A stretch of 64,000 nucleotides of DNA. Origin: Sclerurus mexicanus. Its lineage: Eukaryota > Chordata > Aves > Passeriformes > Furnariidae. The stretch covers positions 1,067,523-1,131,522 of the forward strand of contig VWZF01000445.1 in the NCBI GenBank assembly GCA_013396755.1, read 5' to 3'. How positions within the stretch are numbered: position 1 is the stretch's first letter; every line of letters begins with the position of its first letter. Positions 52,901 to 63,602 of the stretch are shown here, piece after piece. Below the pieces are notes generated by a model, which saw only the letters and a program-made list of their open reading frames with translations, was not told where the DNA came from and did no database searches. A program made the position numbers and the translations under genes.

Positions 52901-54080
52901 AGCAGGAATCATTGGTCAGACAAATTGAAAAAGCTAAAGAAAGTGTTTTGTGAAGTCATACATATCTGCTTTTCTCCTTAAGCTCTTCCTTCTACGTAGA
53001 ACAAATAGCCCTCAAAAATAAAGTGAACTGCAGAGTTGTGAAGACAAGTCTCCTTCTTTACAAATGTATATAGAGCTGAGGGTCAGAGAGGGTGAGGCAG
53101 AAGGAGCTGTGAGGGCAGCACAGGCAGCATGGTGACAAATGAGGTGGCACTTGCTGGGTTCCAAAATGATTCCCCCTGTCACAGTGTTTGCCAAAGACTG
53201 GGAGGCAGATGTGCCCCAAACAGATATTTTATGGGAACAGAGAATGAAACATTAATGAAAGCATTGGAAATACCTGAACATCAGGGATAAAAAAAGGTGT
53301 GTTTGAGGGGAGTAAAGGCAAACAGAAACTGCTTCTGTGCTGAATCTCCTTCAGCTCAAACTGACAGAGGCAGTGGTAATGGTGTGAGTTCTATGTGTCT
53401 TGCCAACACATAGAAAACATGCAACGGTTAAACATAGTGAAAACCAGGTCACTTTTCATTCTTATAATACTACTACAGTTACTGCTATTGCTGCAAAAAT
53501 AATAAAATAGGTCCATCCCAGTCTGATGATCACCAGATGATTCTTAAACCAGATCAATCTCCTGCATATAAAAGGTAATAAACCCACTCAATAATGGTGT
53601 GGGATAACTTCCCTTACTATCTGCTGCTGAGAAAAATGAAAATATGATCACTGCCTGCAATTCAAACACAGAAAACTGCTAAAATGCCAAAAAGAAATGG
53701 GCCTTTGCATAATGACTGAAAGTTTTAGACCTTCCTCCAAGTAATGAGTCTGGCAGTATTAGTGCAATGTGCTTCATATTCTTTGAAAAATAAACATTTC
53801 TGGTTTAGATACAATCTAAATGAGCTTGGAAATTAAAATAATTCTTCTTTGGCTTCAAATGAGATGGATTGTCCATGTCTGAGCATTACTGCTGCTTAAT
53901 TTAAGATGACATATTGGCCTGACATATTCATTTTTAATGTGGGAAGCTGTGTTTATAAATAAGACCTTTCATCTCAGGAACAGCAGTTTCAATTTTTTGG
54001 AAACTAGTAGAGATCTATTTAAATGGTGCCTTGCCCACTGCTCAGGCTGGGTATCCTGGGAACATGTAAATTTGCCTTAC
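49960..54080. other. Unique non-coding DNA
   Basis: No gene recognised. The 50.2-50.4 kb part is simple-repeat-free and has CAGCTG (50315-50320) next to a SOX-type AACAAT (50325-50330), so it might be a conserved element; this is only a suggestion. Confidence 0.45.
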
Positions 54081-54550
54081 TTATGATAAATGGACCCGTG
54101 AACAGTAATACTTCCATTTTTGGCCTCCTGAAGCTTTTCATGCCATGAAGCATTCGTTTCTTGGATGCTTTGATAGCACTGAGGAAGGTGTGCATTTGAC
54201 TGACATCTTTCAAAATACTTCTGGCCTGGAATTTTCATCTCATACTCTCTAAAGGAGATATGCATCATACAGACAACATTCAGGGAAATTTCTCCTCCCC
54301 AGTTGCAAAAACAAAAGCTATCCTGAATAGTTCTATGGGAAATGTATCCTGGATATATTTCTAGCCTCATCTCTTCCAGTTTTTTGATAGTATCTATAAA
54401 ACTGTTGCTACTTTGGCCACCAAGAATTGAAGCAAAGCAGTAGGTAGGTTCTACCTGCCTTCCTTGAGAGGTAATCTTGAGGAAAGCATGCAATAGCATT
54501 GAGCCCAGCACAAATACAGCAACCAGGGCCACTTCCATTCCAAAAGTCAT
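54081..54550 (-). CDS. Candidate first coding exon, membrane-anchored or secreted cysteine-rich protein
   Basis: An open frame of 156 codons starts at ATG 54550 (AGG before it, purine at -3) and ends in CATAA|GTAAGG, a strong donor; without splicing it stops at 54077 after 157 residues. Visible in the protein: a hydrophobic segment at about residues 5-24 followed by Lys (signal peptide or anchor), six cysteines (38, 80, 82, 94, 116, 125), and two N-glycosylation sequons (NAS at 133, NGS at 145). Codon use reads like coding sequence, and this is the only long frame here with such organisation. I do not recognise the family. The spacing KL..M....YP........I....C..W and the C-terminal W-x-x-K-L...GS block faintly recall neuritin-type proteins, but lengths and exon structure differ. 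It may be a chance frame or a relic. Confidence 0.4.
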
Positions 54551-57500
54551 CCTACATTTTACACACTAGTGTATAAGTTAGACCACTAACTGAGAAAACA
54601 AAGTACCTTGATCTCAAACCCTCCTGAGGCTGAGAGTATCAACCAGAGGATGGTCTGCATCACTGAGGTACAGGCCAAGCTGGGGTGAGGACAGAGGCAA
54701 ATTTTATTTGATCAAATTGTAGTTGAATCTGATGGAAAGAGATGGTCCTAGGCCCATCTGCTCCTGAACAGGGGACTTACTGCTAGAACACAGCTGTACA
54801 GGGTGTGCCTCAGGAGCAGTGGGGTGCCCAAAGCCTGACTGCTACAGGCTGGAAGGCATGGAAGACTTTGCTCATGAAACAAAAGGGCTTGAAACAGGTG
54901 CAGTTGTGGTTGACCAACAACTCAAAAGCACATTCAAAAATACCACTTAAATGTACATTCCTTAGGAGACTAGAATAGAAAGTAATCTTAGAAAGGCAGG
55001 ATCCAGTTATTCTTTTAGTTTGATAAGCCCTTTCCTAGCAGCTGGTCAGCATAAGTAAGTAGGAATTGTATCTAAATCACAGTTGCAATGAAGCCATGCC
55101 CGTACAATGAACATTTTCAGCATTTGCTGGTGAGGGTTCTCCTGTTTTGGGAGCTCCCTTCTAAAAGGAAGTAGCCCAGTTATTCAACATGCTGGAAATG
55201 CAACCAAGTGGGAACACATGGGCCAGAAGAACTAGGCTATAAGACAGAAGACAACAGGTCAGAGGATATAATTCTATCAGGGGCACTGGAGCCCATGGTC
55301 AGTATACCATGTGTTGGAGCATACTGAAGGGCTGCTTTAGATCTGGAGTGAGCACTTTGAAAATCTGAGAATCAGCAGGTAGTTCTGTGACTGGGAAAAG
55401 CTGACTGGCAGCTTTGAAGTATATTGTCTTCCAAGACTGGGGAAAGCCTGGTGCAAAGAGGCTTTATTCTTGCTTTAGTGAGCAGAGGATCTCCCTTTTT
55501 TTTTTTTCTGTGTTTATGTTAGGCCCTTGCACATAAAACATTGAAACTATGGCTCCTCTGTAAAGTTGCTGCAAAGTTGCTGAGGATTTTGGGCAGATGC
55601 TTTCAGCAGTCTCCATAAGAAAACCACACAAAATCAGGTAAAGCCAAACTGCCATGAAACATCCAATAAAGACTTCTTTTGCTGTAATGTGCAGGCAGTA
55701 ACAATGAGATACTAATCCAAGGGACTTTATATCAAGTTAGGGCTGTGCTGGGAAACAAAATTGCTGCTGACAGTTATTTGCAGTTAAAGCACTAATACAG
55801 CAGGGGGAAATACTGAATGCTTTTGTAGTGCCCTAATGACCTAATGAGTCAAGAGCGTTATTTATATTTGGCAAAAAAACACAGTGTGCATCTGTTCTGC
55901 CACCAGTCACCACGTGTTTTCACCTGCTGACCTGTTTGCCTTTAGGGAGGCCTGAAAGAAAAGCTCAGGGGATAAGGGTTTTCACACCTGTGAGCAGCAC
56001 TGAGCTGCCCTGCTAAGCCCTATACTGTGCTGGTGCCTCTGTATCTCTGCTGTACCAGCAGGCAGACACTGTCCTCTCCTGTCTTCTTCCTTGGTGGCAC
56101 CACTGTGCCCCTGCCTGCGCAGGTAGAGTGTGAAGGGAAGGAAGCCTGTAGGTAAGCTCACCTCTGAGTCTTGATTGATAGAGTGGGCCTCTTTGCAGGC
56201 ACTCTTATGGAAATATTTGCACACCTAAAATTGAAATAGGCATGGAAACCTCTAATAATGTGTCTAAGGCTGATACTTTCACATTCCTGTGCATTGTAAG
56301 ATTGTACCATTTGCAAGGAAGTCTTGTAAGCCTTTAAAAGGAGTTAGACAAGCTTTTTCACCATCAAGATACAGATATTTGCCCTTCTTTCAATGACTGA
56401 TTTATTATAACCTCATTTATTTTATTGCCAGTAGCTGCAAATGGTCCATCAGAAAACAGACGATGGACATAAAAAACTAGATCAAATAATTTTATATTAT
56501 TTTTAATTTCCACAAACAGGAACTGAATGAATTAGACTGTTAGGTTTTGTTTGTAGCAGCTAAACAGTATCATAATGGTGGCTGGAGAGCTACTTAAATG
56601 TACTTCAGTCACTGAACTTGTATATGCTTTCACTTCCCCATATATTCAAAACCAATATAATTATCAGGATTTCTTCTCAAAAAATGTCTGAAAGACTGCT
56701 GATACATTTAGAAGTGTCTATTCTTCTATTCTTCAATGCTTTTTTATTCCTTTCTAATAAGGGTTAGAATTATTGGAATTCACCAGACTTGGACCAGGGA
56801 TAAGAATCCCTTCAGGCTTGAATTTCAGATTGCCTTCCTAATAATGTTATATCCATAATGTAGAGTTTAATTATTATACTCAATTAGATATTCAGAAGAT
56901 TTTCACTTTTATGGAGCTGCTAAAACTGTAGTTACAGTTAATTAATACTACAGTAATCAACCAGTCTTTATGTCTGAGTCAGATTTCTCTTATATAAATG
57001 TAGTCCTGCAAAATCCATATCTGAGCTTGGACTTTCTTCATAGCTGCTGGGAGAAAAAGTGACTGATCTGCCCTCAGGTAGACCCTGAAGCTCATTACTG
57101 CCTTATGGATGGCCATCTCTCTGGCTAGGCAGGGAGCAAAGCTCCCTGGTTTAGCCCAGGTGCCTCATTTTAGATAGCGAGAATTCGATAAGAAGGAATT
57201 ACATCTCCATTTCTTGGCCTCTCTTTTTTTTGGTCATTTTTAGTCATGTTAAGCCTTATGAGAATTATAAACAAGTAAACTGTCGTAAGAGAGCATCAAT
57301 CCCATGACACAAATTTAATTAATGAAATTTTGAAGTAAAGAATGCAATTCTGATTTATACATCTTGCATTTCCTTGCCCGGTGCCTGTCTTCTCTGTGGA
57401 AGACTGTTCAAGATATTGCTTTTTCAGGCCTTATGCTCATAAATATAGGAATATACATACTAGTAGGGTTACCATTCCTATTAATAATACATCCCATTTA

Positions 57501-58074
57501 AATTGTTGCTGATGCTGTAGCTTTTTTCAAGGTTCATGTCAATCAGTTAGAGGAGTGTATTTGAAGAGATAATGAATGACATGCATTCCCAATACATGTA
57601 TGATATATCATTGGGTTGGATTCTTAGTTTATTTATTTTTATTAGAAGTCATATCTCAGTAATACTACGATCCAGATTTTTATTCCTCAAACAGTGATAT
57701 CTTCAAAGTATCTAACACTTCTTGAAAGTGGGTCCCTTGAGACTACAATAAACAACAATACACCAAAGAAACAGTCAGGACCAAAAAACTTGTCCTAGTT
57801 TTTTTGTAGTTCTATCAGGTTATATACAAAGAGTTAATTTAATCATAGTGCTTTCTTAAGTATTTCAAACAGTTATTTTGAATACATGTTTCAGAGAGGT
57901 ATTTTGAATGTAGGATCCCATGAGGCCTGTAGCAGTAAGACCATTAAGTATCTGTGTATAATATGTGAAAAGATCAAAGGGTAAGATGAAAAGAATAAAA
58001 ATATGGCTGTGTTTGATGCTCATGCAGTCTGCCAAATATTACAAAATGAAACTGAGAATTGATCTGAAACATAA
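54551..58074. other. Unique non-coding DNA upstream of the candidate exon
   Basis: If the minus-strand gene is real, its promoter or 5' untranslated exons should lie in this stretch or beyond. I see no CpG island, and no TATA-initiator arrangement I would trust. An alternative acceptor-like TTATACACTAG lies shortly before the ATG, which would suit a spliced 5' untranslated exon. No repeats recognised. Confidence 0.4.
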
Positions 58075-58374
58075 TGTTTGAAGAGTATCAAGGATTACAG
58101 AGCACTGTGAGCTGTGGTAAGGGCATCTGGTCTACAGATAGTTTTTTCATCTATCATTCCAAAGGTCAAATGGAAGGGGCTTGAAATGCACAGTCAAATC
58201 TGGCAAATCAACAAATGGTTACAGGACTGGTGCCAGAGTCAGGGATTCAGCTACTTGGATAATGGGACTTGCTTTGAGAAGCCTGGTCTGTTGAGGGCTG
58301 ATGGGGCCCATCTGTCAGAGAACGGGGAAAGCATCTTCAGTCATAGGTTTGCTGAGCTGGAGAAGAGGTTTTAA
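58075..58374 (+). pseudogene. CR1 ORF1 C-terminal esterase-domain remnant
   Basis: Reading KDYRAL-stop-AVVRASGLQIVFSSIIP, then 60 further codons to TAA at 58372-58374. CR1 ORF1 proteins carry a C-terminal SGNH-hydrolase/esterase-like domain; here the final catalytic block (Asp63 and His66 of the frame starting at 58114) is kept, while the upstream serine and GxND blocks are absent. One TGA interrupts the frame at about 58105. Confidence 0.85.
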
Positions 58375-58559
58375 ACTACAGTTGCTGGGGAGTAGAAACC
58401 TCAGGTCATCCCACTCCAACCTGTTTGATGCCAAGGCCAGCAAGAAGTGCCCAGAGCCTGAAGAGAGTTTACAGGGCAGAGGGAGAGCATCTGAAGAGCA
58501 GCACCAAGGAATTTCAGACACTCCAGGCAGTAAGTCAGCTTCACTGAGAATTATAAAAG

Positions 58560-58998
58560 CATAAAATCATAAAGTTTGGAAAAGACCTCCAAGATCATTG
58601 GGTCCAGTCTTTGACCAAACACCACCATGTCAATTAAACCATACCACTAAGTGCTGTCATCAGTTGTTTCTTGAACACTTCCACGGATGATGCCTCCACC
58701 ACTTCCGTGGACAGCCCATTCCAATGCTTAACCACCCTTTCAGGGAAGAAATTCTTCCCAATGTTTAACTTGAACTTCCTCTGCTTCAGATTGAGGCCAT
58801 TGCGTCTTGTTCTGCCAATGGTTGCCTGGGAGAAGAGACTGACCCCTACCTGACTACAATCTCCTTTCAGGCATTTGTAGAGAGTGATAAGGTCACCCCT
58901 GAGACTTCTTTTTTCCAGGATAAACAACTCCATCTCTCTAAGCTGCTCCTCATATGACCTACTCTCTAGACCCTTCACCAGCTTTGTTGCTCCCATTG
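58560..58998 (-). mobile_element. CR1 LINE 3' fragment nested inside the long CR1, minus orientation
   Basis: On the minus strand it encodes the C-terminal end of CR1 RT: TKLVKGLESRSYEEQLREME, LEKRSLRGDLITLYKCLKGD, RKFKLNIGKNFFPERVVKHW and NGLSTEVVEASSVEVFKKQL, then the 3' untranslated tail ending at 58560 with the complement of TTTATGATTTTA. It sits between the ORF1 and ORF2 parts of the plus-strand CR1, so it inserted after that copy. Flanks TCACTGAG (left) and CCATTGAG (right) hint at a short, imperfect target duplication. Its 120-codon reading frame is still open from 58996 to 58634. Confidence 0.94.
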
Positions 58999-59213
58999 AG
59001 GACCCATCTTAAATGTCTCTGGAAATGCACAGAGAATAAACGTGCATATCTGCAAGGCTGTGATCTTACTGGCGTCACAGAGACGCGGTGAGATGGCTCC
59101 TGTGATGGGAGTGTTGGAATGGAAGAATAATGGAAGGCATTTTGGGAAGGACAGACAGGGAGATCAGAGGGGGCGTAAATGAGCAGCTGAAGTAGACAGA
59201 GCTCTGCCTGGAG

Positions 59214-60166
59214 ATGGATGAGGATCTGATTGAGTGTTTAGGGGCTGGGATTAAAAGGAAGGCAGGGACAAGTGACCTTGTAGTTGGGATCTGTGACAGG
59301 CTGCCCTACCAGGAAGAGTGGCCAGATGAGGCCCTCTATAGACAGACAGGAGAAGCCTCGTATTCACAAGTCGTGGTCCTCATGGGGGATTTCAATCACG
59401 CTGGTATCTGTGGGAAGGACAACACAGTAGGGTATAACCAATTCAGGAGGCTCCTGCAATGCACTAATGATAACTTCCTTCTCCAAGTGACAGAAGAGCC
59501 ACTGAGGAGAGGTGCTATGCGGCATCTTCTTCTCACAAATAAGGAGGGGCTGGTGGGGAATGTGTGGCTCAAGGGAATCCTGGACTGCAGTGGCCATGGA
59601 ATGGTGGAGTTTGAGATCCTTAGGGAATTCAGGAGGGTGCATAGCAAGCTCACTGCCCTGGACTTCAGCAGAGTAGACTTTGGCCTCTACAGAGGCCTGC
59701 TTGGTAGAGAACCATGGGATAAAGTCCTAGAGGGAAGAGGAGCCCAAGAAAGATGGTTAATATCCAAGGGTCACATCCTCCAAGCTCAGGAGCAGTGCAT
59801 ACCAACAAAGAGGAAGACAGGCAAAAATGCCACGAAGCCTGCATGGATGAACTGGAGAAACTCAAACACAAAAAAGAAGCCTACAGAAGCGGGAAGCAAG
59901 GACAGGTAGCCTGGAAGGAATACAGAGAAATTGTCCAAGAAGTCACAGATCAGGTTAGGAAAGGTAAAGCCCTGATAGAACTAAATCTGGCCAGGGATAT
60001 CAAGGGCAACAAGAAAAGCTTCTATAGGTACACCAGTGATAAAAGAAAGACTAGAGAAAATGTGGAAACAGAAGACTTGGCTACCTGGGGTGTGGAGAAG
60101 GCTGAGGTACTCAATGATTTTTTTGCCTCATTCTTCACCAGCAAGTTCTCCAGCCATAGCACCTGA
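59214..60166 (+). pseudogene. CR1 ORF2 endonuclease/RT-linker remnant
   Basis: Two overlapping frames (59214-59909 and 59753-60166) together cover the CR1 ORF2 apurinic-like endonuclease and linker, implying a frameshift in about 59800-59900. The GDFN block is kept (MGDFNHAG). The SDH-type active-site motif reads CSGHGMVEF, so its Asp is lost, and YRPP-type residues read DRLP. The domain is therefore catalytically dead as well as frameshifted. Continuation to RT after 60166 is broken by further stops. Confidence 0.85.
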
Positions 60167-60528
60167 GCCACAGAAGGCAAAGGCAGAGACTGGGAGAAGA
60201 TCAGGTTTCAGTCCATCAAGGGAAGCTCAAGGTGCACAAGACTATGGGACCCGATGAGATGTAGCTGCAGGGTCCTGAGAGAACTGGTAGATAAAATTGC
60301 TAAAGCACTGTCCATCATATTTGAGTAGTCATGGCAGTCTGGGAAAGTTCCCATTGACTAGAAAAGGGGAAACATAATCCTCATTTTTAAGAAGACCCAA
60401 GGAACTACAAGCCCATCAGTCTCACCTTTGTGCCTGTCAGGATCACGGAGCTGATCTGCCTGCAAACTATGCTAAGAAACATGGAAAATAAGGTGATGGG
60501 TGGCAATCAACATGGCCTCACTAAGGCA

Positions 60529-61570
60529 TACTTAGCACATATACTTAATTTCTAAGTAATAAAAATTTTTAAGGAATATTTTTTACTGCAAATAAGCACC
60601 TACTCTTCCAGCTGCAGACATATTATTCAGTTCCTAAATTCTGTTCTGTAACAGAATCATTGTGCCTCATCTTTAAATAAAACTCTATTCAGAGGATATA
60701 GCTTGGAAAAATTATGCCTTATTCATGAAAATGTTGCTATAGTCAAATCAATTAAGGTCTTAATGTGTAGGCTGTTTAGCTAGTTTGGATAGTGAAAAAA
60801 ACATTTAGAATTCAGATTGTGTTTTTAGTAACTGTAGCACCAACTGTGAAATAAAAATCAGCTTTTTGGCTTTTTTTATTTTTAATAATTGAAGGGTTCT
60901 TCTTTTATGAATGAAAGAAATTGCAGTCCTAAAAAAGTCAAAGCATGTAATCAGAACTTGTAAAATATTCCATTCTGTTTTATGACATCTCAACTCCAAT
61001 CAAATAAATGGAGCCAGAAAGAACTGGAGACTTGATTGACTGTTTAAAGGAAAAGCTGACAGTTTGATTACAGGCAAGTGAAGAGACACATTACTAAATG
61101 TAAACTGCATTTAATTTTATTATGCAAGCAGCTTTAATAACAAGCCACAAATAAGTTATGCAAACTGAAATACTATTTCATACAGATTTCTGACACTGAG
61201 TGGGGGCTGCAGGTCATAGTTGTTTTTGGTTTAAGATTTCTAAATTTATTAGGAAGCAAAAGGTAATTAAAAATGAGTGAGCATCAGAGGAAAAAAGCCC
61301 CACATTACATTGTTTCAAATGAAAGTGGTAGAGATTTCAAGCAGGTTGGTAACAACAGATTCTTACAGTACTGTGAAGAATTGCCCTTACGGTGCTTCCA
61401 TTCAAAAATTTGCAGCATTTTTCTACATTTTTGTTCGGTTTCATTTCCCATGTGTAAATAATTTTTGAAATTCAAAATGACTCGTGAAGTGCAGTGGATG
61501 TTTGACACTAAGCTTGTGCAGTTTTTTTGGAGGTCCACCCACAGAAGGAAGCAAGACATGTACCATTTCT
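60529..61570. other. Unique non-coding DNA
   Basis: AT-rich single-copy sequence between two CR1 copies. Overlapping frames at 61273-61559 on both strands have no recognised domain. Confidence 0.5.
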
Positions 61571-61862
61571 TAGAATCACAGAATCACTTAGGACTGAAAA
61601 GACCTCTAAGACCATCGAGTCCAACTGGAGACTCTGCACTGCCAAGTCCACCACTAAGCCCTGTCTCTAAACACCACATCTACATGTCTTTGAAATACCT
61701 CCAGGGATGGTGATTCCACCATGTCCCTGGGCAGCCTGTTCCAGTGCCAACATGTTTCATCCCCTTTGATGAAGAAATTTTTCCTAATATCCAATCTATA
61801 TCTCCCCTGGAGCAACTTCAGGCCGATTCCTATCAATCTCTCTGGTTAGGAGAAATCATTCT
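61571..61862 (-). mobile_element. CR1 LINE 3' end, minus orientation
   Basis: Begins with AGAATCACAGAATCACTTAG (complement of the CR1 tail). The stretch from about 61607 runs CCATCGAGTCCAACT and GCCAAGTCCACCACTAAGCC to CCAGGGATGGTGATTCCACC. The minus-strand frame 61836-61654 encodes GRYRLDIRKNFFIKGDE and NRLPRDMVESPSLEVFQ, the last residues of ORF2. The GCCAAGTCCACCACTAA segment is shared with the 36314 element, so both are probably the same subfamily. 5'-truncated and inactive. Confidence 0.94.
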
Positions 61863-63160
61863 TTTTTCTCACCTTGCTGTCCAGAGGAGATAATTCAAAT
61901 CAGACTCAGCAGAGAACTTCAGAAAATGCTGGGGTATCCAGCTGGTGTAAGCCCAAAGGGGGACTTTGCAGCAATGGCAATAATTTTGTGTTGCTGTGTG
62001 TTGCTGTGAGGGGAGGTCAGACTCGAGCAAGGTTCTCCCACACCCCATGGGACCCTGGCTGGACAAGCTGGAGACCCCATCTCTCCCTGCTTAATTCTTC
62101 CTCCTGACCCAGGCAGCAACACAGATAACTATAAACCTGGAACTGCTCCAGTATTGCACACCTGAGAGAAACATAGAATTACAGCATCTGATGCACGTCA
62201 GTCACAACTCAGCAGGGGGAACTGAGATGGGGAAGATGGGCAGGGGTGGATGCTACAGGGCATGACATGAATCCAAGCAGGAGAGCAGCTTGGCTCCCTG
62301 TCTGAGCACTTGTTCCCAATGCAGAGAAAGAGGAAGAAAATGCTGGAGTTTTTGTAGGTTTCAGCCAGAGACACTGTGGTAAAACAAGAGTCCCCAAGCA
62401 GTAGATGGTAGCAGTAGATGGTACATTCCTGCAGCAAGGATATCTCACAGCAATTCTGTTGCAGGCTCTGTTTTGTTGGCTTTGTTGTGTTGGCTTAAAA
62501 AAAATAAAAAAAAGAAAAAGAAAATATTCAGTCCATGGAGGGGACGCTGGCAAAGCGTGGAGCTCAGCAATCACAATCTGATTACATTCAGTGTGGAAAA
62601 ACAGGGAATAAGGGATAGTTTTCTCAAGCTGAGGGAAATTATGAGAAAAAGTGATTCTTTTCTGCCTGACAATCTTATTTTTCTGGCTTCTCAGAAGACT
62701 CTTCAGAAACTTATATTAGATGAGTAAAAAGCCATGGATGTACAGTTGAAAACGTGTAATGTTTTGCTAAAAGCTCCTTTTAGTTCAGCAGCAAAATGAA
62801 GATGATAAATTGAGCAACAAATACTACGAAGAGGAAGGGGAGAAGTTGACAGCAGTCAGTGTAAACCCACCATAAGGTTTTGGAGCATAGAAAAATGTCA
62901 GAAGTCAGAAGGGAAGAACTTTGGAAAAGATACAATTGAGTGACAGTGTGAATGGTGATGTGGAATTAAAACAACTCCATTAGAAGAAAAAGAAATCTTA
63001 GTGATACTAAATATACCTGTCATGATGAAGAACAGTGATAGCACAGCTAGTAATGAAGGAAAATAGTACAGTTTTCAATAATAATCTTTTGCTTGGAAGG
63101 AAGCAGAATAGCTCACTTATTCATGAAGACAGAAGATGTGATTATTATTCAAAAGCCACT

Positions 63161-63175
63161 AAAAAAAAAAAAAAA
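63161..63175. repeat. A15 homopolymer
   Basis: Fifteen consecutive A followed by GCGCT. No parent retroposon recognised. Confidence 0.85.
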
Positions 63176-63565
63176 GCGCTGTTATTTTCATCTGCCAGCT
63201 ATTTTTAAACTGGATGGCCTGAGTAAATATCAGCATCAAGGAGCTAGGCAAGGAGATCTGAGACTGATGTACATACCTTCAGTACTGTTAAGTCATAGTG
63301 ATTAACAAAATTCCACACAGTAAATGTTCAGACCTGACCAGCAGCCTGTTCTGGGCAGATGTATAGTTATTCTGACTTCAACACCAGGCATATGTAAAAA
63401 TTAATTAATAATGATCAGAGCAATGAAAGTCACTCAACACAATTTGACTGCAACAAGATTTGTCAAAACAAACCTGACCTTGTTCTTCAATGAGTTTACT
63501 TCCTGTTTGATTGCTGTACTATATATACATAAGAGATGTAATGGATGTATTATTATTTTTTTATC

Positions 63566-63568
<3 letters not shown>

Positions 63569-63600
<32 letters not shown>
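63569..63600. repeat. (AC)16 microsatellite
   Basis: Sixteen perfect AC units. Likely length-polymorphic; the second CA/TG-type repeat of the window after 39150-39178. Confidence 0.97.

Positions 63601-63602
<2 letters not shown>

Larger units (their letters stand above)
58075..60528 (+). mobile_element. Long CR1 LINE copy: ORF1 tail, endonuclease, start of RT (interrupted)
   Basis: A decayed CR1 copy truncated at both ends. 58075-58374 is the end of ORF1: VFSSIIP, QINKWLQDWCQSQGFSYL, and RADGAHLSENG carrying the Asp and His of the SGNH-esterase D-x-x-H block; ORF1 stops at 58372. After the inter-ORF spacer and a nested CR1 (58560-58998), ORF2 resumes near 59030. Its endonuclease part (59214-59800) shows VVLMGDFNHAG, NEEGL-like NKEGLVGN and ALDFSRVDFGLYRGLLGREP. 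Around 59890-60130 follow WKEYREIV, LNLARDIKGNKKSFYRYTSDK and EVLNDFFASFFTSKFSSHST, then RT beginnings VLRELVDKIAKALSIIFE and GNIILIFKK. It ends near 60528 inside RT. Frameshifts, stops and SDH-to-SGH at the endonuclease active site show it is inactive. Confidence 0.95.
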
